From UBA6522 sp965262365 (GTDB lineage Bacteria > Pseudomonadota > Gammaproteobacteria > Steroidobacterales > Rariloculaceae), in assembly GCA_965262365.1 (NCBI GenBank), contig OZ253541.1, positions 4,526,001 through 4,590,000 of the forward strand: a stretch of DNA of 64,000 nucleotides, written 5' to 3'. The first letter of the stretch is position 1. Every line of letters starts with the position of its first letter. Positions 61,016 to 64,000 of the stretch are shown one piece after another. The notes below the pieces were generated by a model, which worked only from the letters and a program-made list of their open reading frames with translations, was not told where the DNA came from and did not search any database. The position numbers were made by a program, and so were the translations under genes.

Positions 61016-63219
61016 GGCCGACAGCCATTATCCTGGCTCTCACCGCCGGCGCCCTGATCTGGCTGGCAGGTCTCATCTGGTTCGCTCAAGTCGCTCAGAA
61101 CTCTGCCGCGCTGGCCCGTTTGCAAAACGGCATTCTGCTGATCAGTGTCGCCGTGATCTGCGTGCTGTCGCTGCTGATTATCGGTAACGTCATGCAACTC
61201 GTGCGCGACTATCGCAACCAGGTGCCCGGCGCGCGGTTGACGGCGCGGATGGTGGCGCTGCTGGTCGTACTGACCGTCGTGCCATTGCTGGTCGTGTATA
61301 CGTTCTCGCTGCAATTCATCAATCGCGGCATCGACAGTTGGTTCAGTCTGGAGCTGGAGGAGGGCCTGGAGGCTTCGCTCGAGCTGAGCCGCAGCGCGCT
61401 GGACGTGCAGATGCGGGAAAACCTGGTAGAGGCGCGGCGGATCGCACAGCAGTTGGCGAGCAGCGAGAGCGCCGATCTGGTCGGCGACCTTGGCGACCTC
61501 CGGCGCGACAGCGGTGCGGCGGAACTGACGGTCTTCAGCACGGCCGACGACCGCATAATGGCCACCAGCTCGGAGAACCCGTCTCCCGCCGTTCCCCGAT
61601 TTCCCGGAGCGGAGCTGGTTTTCCAGCTTCGCCAGGGCGGATCCTATGTGAATCTGGAGCCCCGTACGGACGGCGGTGTAGACATCCTCGCTGCCGTGAC
61701 CGTCATCGCCGGCGAACCGCGCAGCGAACGCGATGTCCTGCTGGCCAGGTTTGCCGTGGAGCCCCAATTGGGCGAGTTGGTGGAGCGGGCGGAGTCCAGC
61801 TACGAGCAGTACGCGGAATTGTCCTTCCTGAGGACGCCGTTGAAGACCAGCCTCACGCTGACGCTGAGCGTTGTCCTGTTGACCGGATTGTTGGTGGCGC
61901 TTTACGGCGCCTTCTTTTCGGCCCGACGGCTTGTGGGCCCGATCCAGCAACTCATGACGGCGACGCAGGCCGTGGCGCGCGGTCAATTCAATACGCAATT
62001 GCCCACCGCGGCAAGAGACGAGATCGGATTCCTGGTCAGTGCCTTCAATGACATGACCCGGCGACTGGCGAGTGCCGATAGCGAGACCAGGGAGAGTCAG
62101 CAGCAACTGGAGAGCGAGCGCGGCAAACTTGAGGCCATCCTCGGCCGACTGTCGACCGGCGTCATTGCGCTTGAGTCGGATCTCCGTATCCGCACGGCCA
62201 ACCGGGCCGCCAGCGCGATTCTCGGGGTCGATCTGGAGCAGAGTCAGGCGGAGAAGCTCGCGGATATAGAGCGGGAACGACCGCGCCTGGCACCGTTCCT
62301 TGCGGTATTGCAACGCCATCTGGACCGTGGTGACAGCGATTGGCGGGAGCAAATCGAATTCCGTCTGGAGGACAGTCGGCGCGTGCTGGTGTGCGCGTGT
62401 GCCGCGCTGCCGCCCGAGCGTGGCGATCCGGGCGGTTTCGTGGTCGTATTCGATGACATCACGGCGCTGCTGAGGGCTCAGCGCGACGCTGCCTGGGGCG
62501 AAATCGCCCGGCGTCTGGCCCATGAGATCAAGAACCCCCTGACGCCGATCCAGCTATCGGCAGAGCGGTTGCGGCACCGCTTGCCTTCCGGTTCAATCGA
62601 CCCGGAACTGCTTGACCGCTCGACATACATCATCATCCAGCAGGTCGAAGCGTTGAAGGACATGGTCAACGCGTTCAGCGAATATGCGCGTATGCCCGCG
62701 ATGGACATGACGAAATTCGACCTTAACGATCTGATTTCCGAGGTTGCCGAACTCTACCACCATGGGGATTCGCCGATGGACTTGCAGCTAGAGCTGGATG
62801 ACTTGCCGGAGGTATCGGCAGATGCGGGAAGGCTGAGGCAGGTGCTTCACAACCTGATCCGCAACGCACAGGATGCCATGGAGGGCAACAGCAAACCGAG
62901 ATTGAAGATCTCGACCCGGCAGGTTGTGCACGAGCACAGGAAAATGGTGGAGATCCGGATTGCCGACAACGGCTCCGGGTTTCAAGCCGATGTCGCCGCC
63001 GAGGCTTTCGATCCGTACGTCACCACCAAGGCGAAGGGCAGCGGGCTCGGCCTGGCCATCGTCAAGAAGCTGATCGACGAGCACGGCGGGCGCATCCGCG
63101 CGCAGAACCGGCGACGCCAAGGGGCCGAGATCGTTATACTGTTGCCCATCAAGGCAGAAGCCGGCGCGGAATTGTCCTGGGGCACTGGCCGGCAAGACAA
63201 GAGGAGGGAGTTCGCGTGA
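60997..63219 (+). CDS. ntrY: Sensor histidine kinase NtrY
   Basis: 740 residues. Two N-terminal membrane helices (about 8-31, 39-60), another at about 82-102, a periplasmic sensor part, a membrane helix near 285-308, HAMP (ARRLVGPIQQLMTATQAVARG, summarised), a PAS domain, the H-box RRLAHEIKNPLTPIQ and the ATPase motifs IRNAQDAM and GSGLGLAIVKKL. It phosphorylates NtrX. ATG 60997 overlaps the DUF4390 gene. Confidence 0.94.
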   Translation: MAHARLRPTAIILALTAGALIWLAGLIWFAQVAQNSAALARLQNGILLISVAVICVLSLLIIGNVMQLVRDYRNQVPGARLTARMVALLVVLTVVPLLVVYTFSLQFINRGIDSWFSLELEEGLEASLELSRSALDVQMRENLVEARRIAQQLASSESADLVGDLGDLRRDSGAAELTVFSTADDRIMATSSENPSPAVPRFPGAELVFQLRQGGSYVNLEPRTDGGVDILAAVTVIAGEPRSERDVLLARFAVEPQLGELVERAESSYEQYAELSFLRTPLKTSLTLTLSVVLLTGLLVALYGAFFSARRLVGPIQQLMTATQAVARGQFNTQLPTAARDEIGFLVSAFNDMTRRLASADSETRESQQQLESERGKLEAILGRLSTGVIALESDLRIRTANRAASAILGVDLEQSQAEKLADIERERPRLAPFLAVLQRHLDRGDSDWREQIEFRLEDSRRVLVCACAALPPERGDPGGFVVVFDDITALLRAQRDAAWGEIARRLAHEIKNPLTPIQLSAERLRHRLPSGSIDPELLDRSTYIIIQQVEALKDMVNAFSEYARMPAMDMTKFDLNDLISEVAELYHHGDSPMDLQLELDDLPEVSADAGRLRQVLHNLIRNAQDAMEGNSKPRLKISTRQVVHEHRKMVEIRIADNGSGFQADVAAEAFDPYVTTKAKGSGLGLAIVKKLIDEHGGRIRAQNRRRQGAEIVILLPIKAEAGAELSWGTGRQDKRREFA

Positions 63220-64000
63220 AGGATGCGCGGATCCTGGTCGTAGACGACGAAGCCAACATCAGAATGCTCCTGGAGGAAATTCTGAGCGAAGAGGGCTATG
63301 ACGTCACAACGGCCGAGAATGCGGCGGCCGCCAGAGCCGCCAAATCGGAACAGGACTTCGAACTGGTACTGCTCGACATCTGGATGCCCGACACCGACGG
63401 CATCTCGCTGCTCAAGGAGTGGGCCAGGGAAGGCTCGATCGGGTCCGTGGTGGTGATGTCCGGACACGGCACCGTCGACACCGCAATCGAAGCGATCCGC
63501 ATCGGTGCGCTGGACTTCATCGAGAAGCCGGTGTCGCTGGTCAAGTTGCTGCGCACGGTGGAAATGGCGCTGGCTCAACACGTCGGCGCGCGCCGCCAAC
63601 TGGTACCACCGGTACTCGCGCCCGTCGGCAAAAGCGAGCCCATGCAAGTATTGCGCGAGCAGTTGACGCGCATTGCCGGACACGACGCGCATACGCTGCT
63701 GACAGGTGAGCCGGGCAGCGGGCGGGAGAAGTGCGCCAGGTACCTCGCCAGTCTCAGCGACCGGGCGGACGCACCGTTCGTGGCGGTCAAGGCCGGCGGC
63801 CGTGACGACGCCGGGGCGGTTTCGTTGCTCGGTGACGATCAGGGCCCGGGCGCGCTGGAGCGCGTCGGCAGTGGTGTACTGTTCATCAGTGAGATCACGG
63901 ATATGTCCCCGGATACGCAGCGACAGCTATTGGCTGTGCTGGAGCAGGGCCGATTTCGGCCAGGCGGCGGTACCGAACAGCACGACCTGAATCTGCGCAT
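63216..64000 (+). CDS. ntrX: Response regulator NtrX with degenerate AAA+ domain (partial, right edge)
   Basis: 261 residues visible from GTG 63216, which overlaps the ntrY stop (GTGA) and has GAGGAGGG upstream. Receiver: VVDDEAN, phospho-Asp54 in LLDIWMPD, Lys104 in FIEKP. The AAA+ part is abnormal. Walker A reads GEPGSGRE (R170 instead of Lys), Walker B reads VLFISE (S225 instead of Asp), and no GAFTGA loop is present between them. ATP hydrolysis and sigma-54 activation therefore look lost, unlike the NtrC in this window. It may act as a plain DNA-binding regulator; the C-terminus lies beyond the window. Confidence 0.9.
   Translation, partial: MKDARILVVDDEANIRMLLEEILSEEGYDVTTAENAAAARAAKSEQDFELVLLDIWMPDTDGISLLKEWAREGSIGSVVVMSGHGTVDTAIEAIRIGALDFIEKPVSLVKLLRTVEMALAQHVGARRQLVPPVLAPVGKSEPMQVLREQLTRIAGHDAHTLLTGEPGSGREKCARYLASLSDRADAPFVAVKAGGRDDAGAVSLLGDDQGPGALERVGSGVLFISEITDMSPDTQRQLLAVLEQGRFRPGGGTEQHDLNLR

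Noticed and set aside
60889..62523. 544-codon minus-strand frame opposite ntrY
   Set aside because: Gln/His/Arg-rich translation typical of an antisense shadow of a conserved gene.

Overview
This window looks like chromosomal DNA from a high-GC gammaproteobacterium, seen around its replication origin. I infer this from gene order. It has rpmH-rnpA-yidC-mnmE running away from dnaA-dnaN-recF-gyrB, a gammaproteobacterial-size GyrB, glnA-DUF4124-ntrBC, def-fmt-rsmB-DUF4390-ntrYX diverging from dprA-smg-topA-tsaC-aroE, and parAB followed by atpIBEFHAGDC and glmUS. A free-living or facultatively associated Chromatiales/Xanthomonadales-like lineage fits, but genus cannot be read from the sequence.

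Layout. 1-2.9 kb: 5' end of a TGS-type GTPase, a divergent lpxA-like gene coupled to a Gfo/Idh/MocA oxidoreductase, and a lipoprotein M48 peptidase. 2.9-7.5 kb (minus strand): glnA, a DUF4124 protein and ntrBC; glnA has a sigma-54 promoter and an NtrC-type site upstream. 7.9-10.8 kb: glyS (single-chain type), gmhB, plsC. 10.9-17.2 kb (minus): gyrB, recF with two embedded parS sites, dnaN, an AT-rich candidate oriC with DnaA boxes, and dnaA. 17.5-31.7 kb (plus): rpmH, rnpA, yidC, mnmE, a PmtA-like methyltransferase, mnmG (one-base frameshift), a complete peptide ABC transporter with fused OppD-OppF ATPases, rsmG, parA, parB. 31.9-38.9 kb: the whole F1Fo ATP synthase operon.

39.3-45.6 kb is an accessory island between atpC and glmU. 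It holds a lower-GC, overlapping four-gene operon: a winged-helix-like protein, a membrane protein, a PD-(D/E)XK nuclease and a 450-residue protein with a tRNA-guanine-transglycosylase-like zinc signature. The nuclease gene is split by a complete IS66-family element with a perfect 8-bp target duplication. A ParD/ParE-type toxin-antitoxin pair follows. This four-gene operon is the best candidate here for an undescribed (possibly conflict/defence) system.

45.7-64 kb: glmU, glmS, a small membrane ORF, xthA-type exonuclease coupled to a prlC remnant, gor, aroE, tsaC, topA, smg, dprA, then def, fmt, rsmB, DUF4390, ntrY and the start of ntrX, whose AAA+ domain is degenerate.

Three coding frames (39.9 kb membrane gene, mnmG, end of the TGT-like gene) carry one-base discrepancies; two lie in C or G runs, so assembly error must be excluded before any is called decay.
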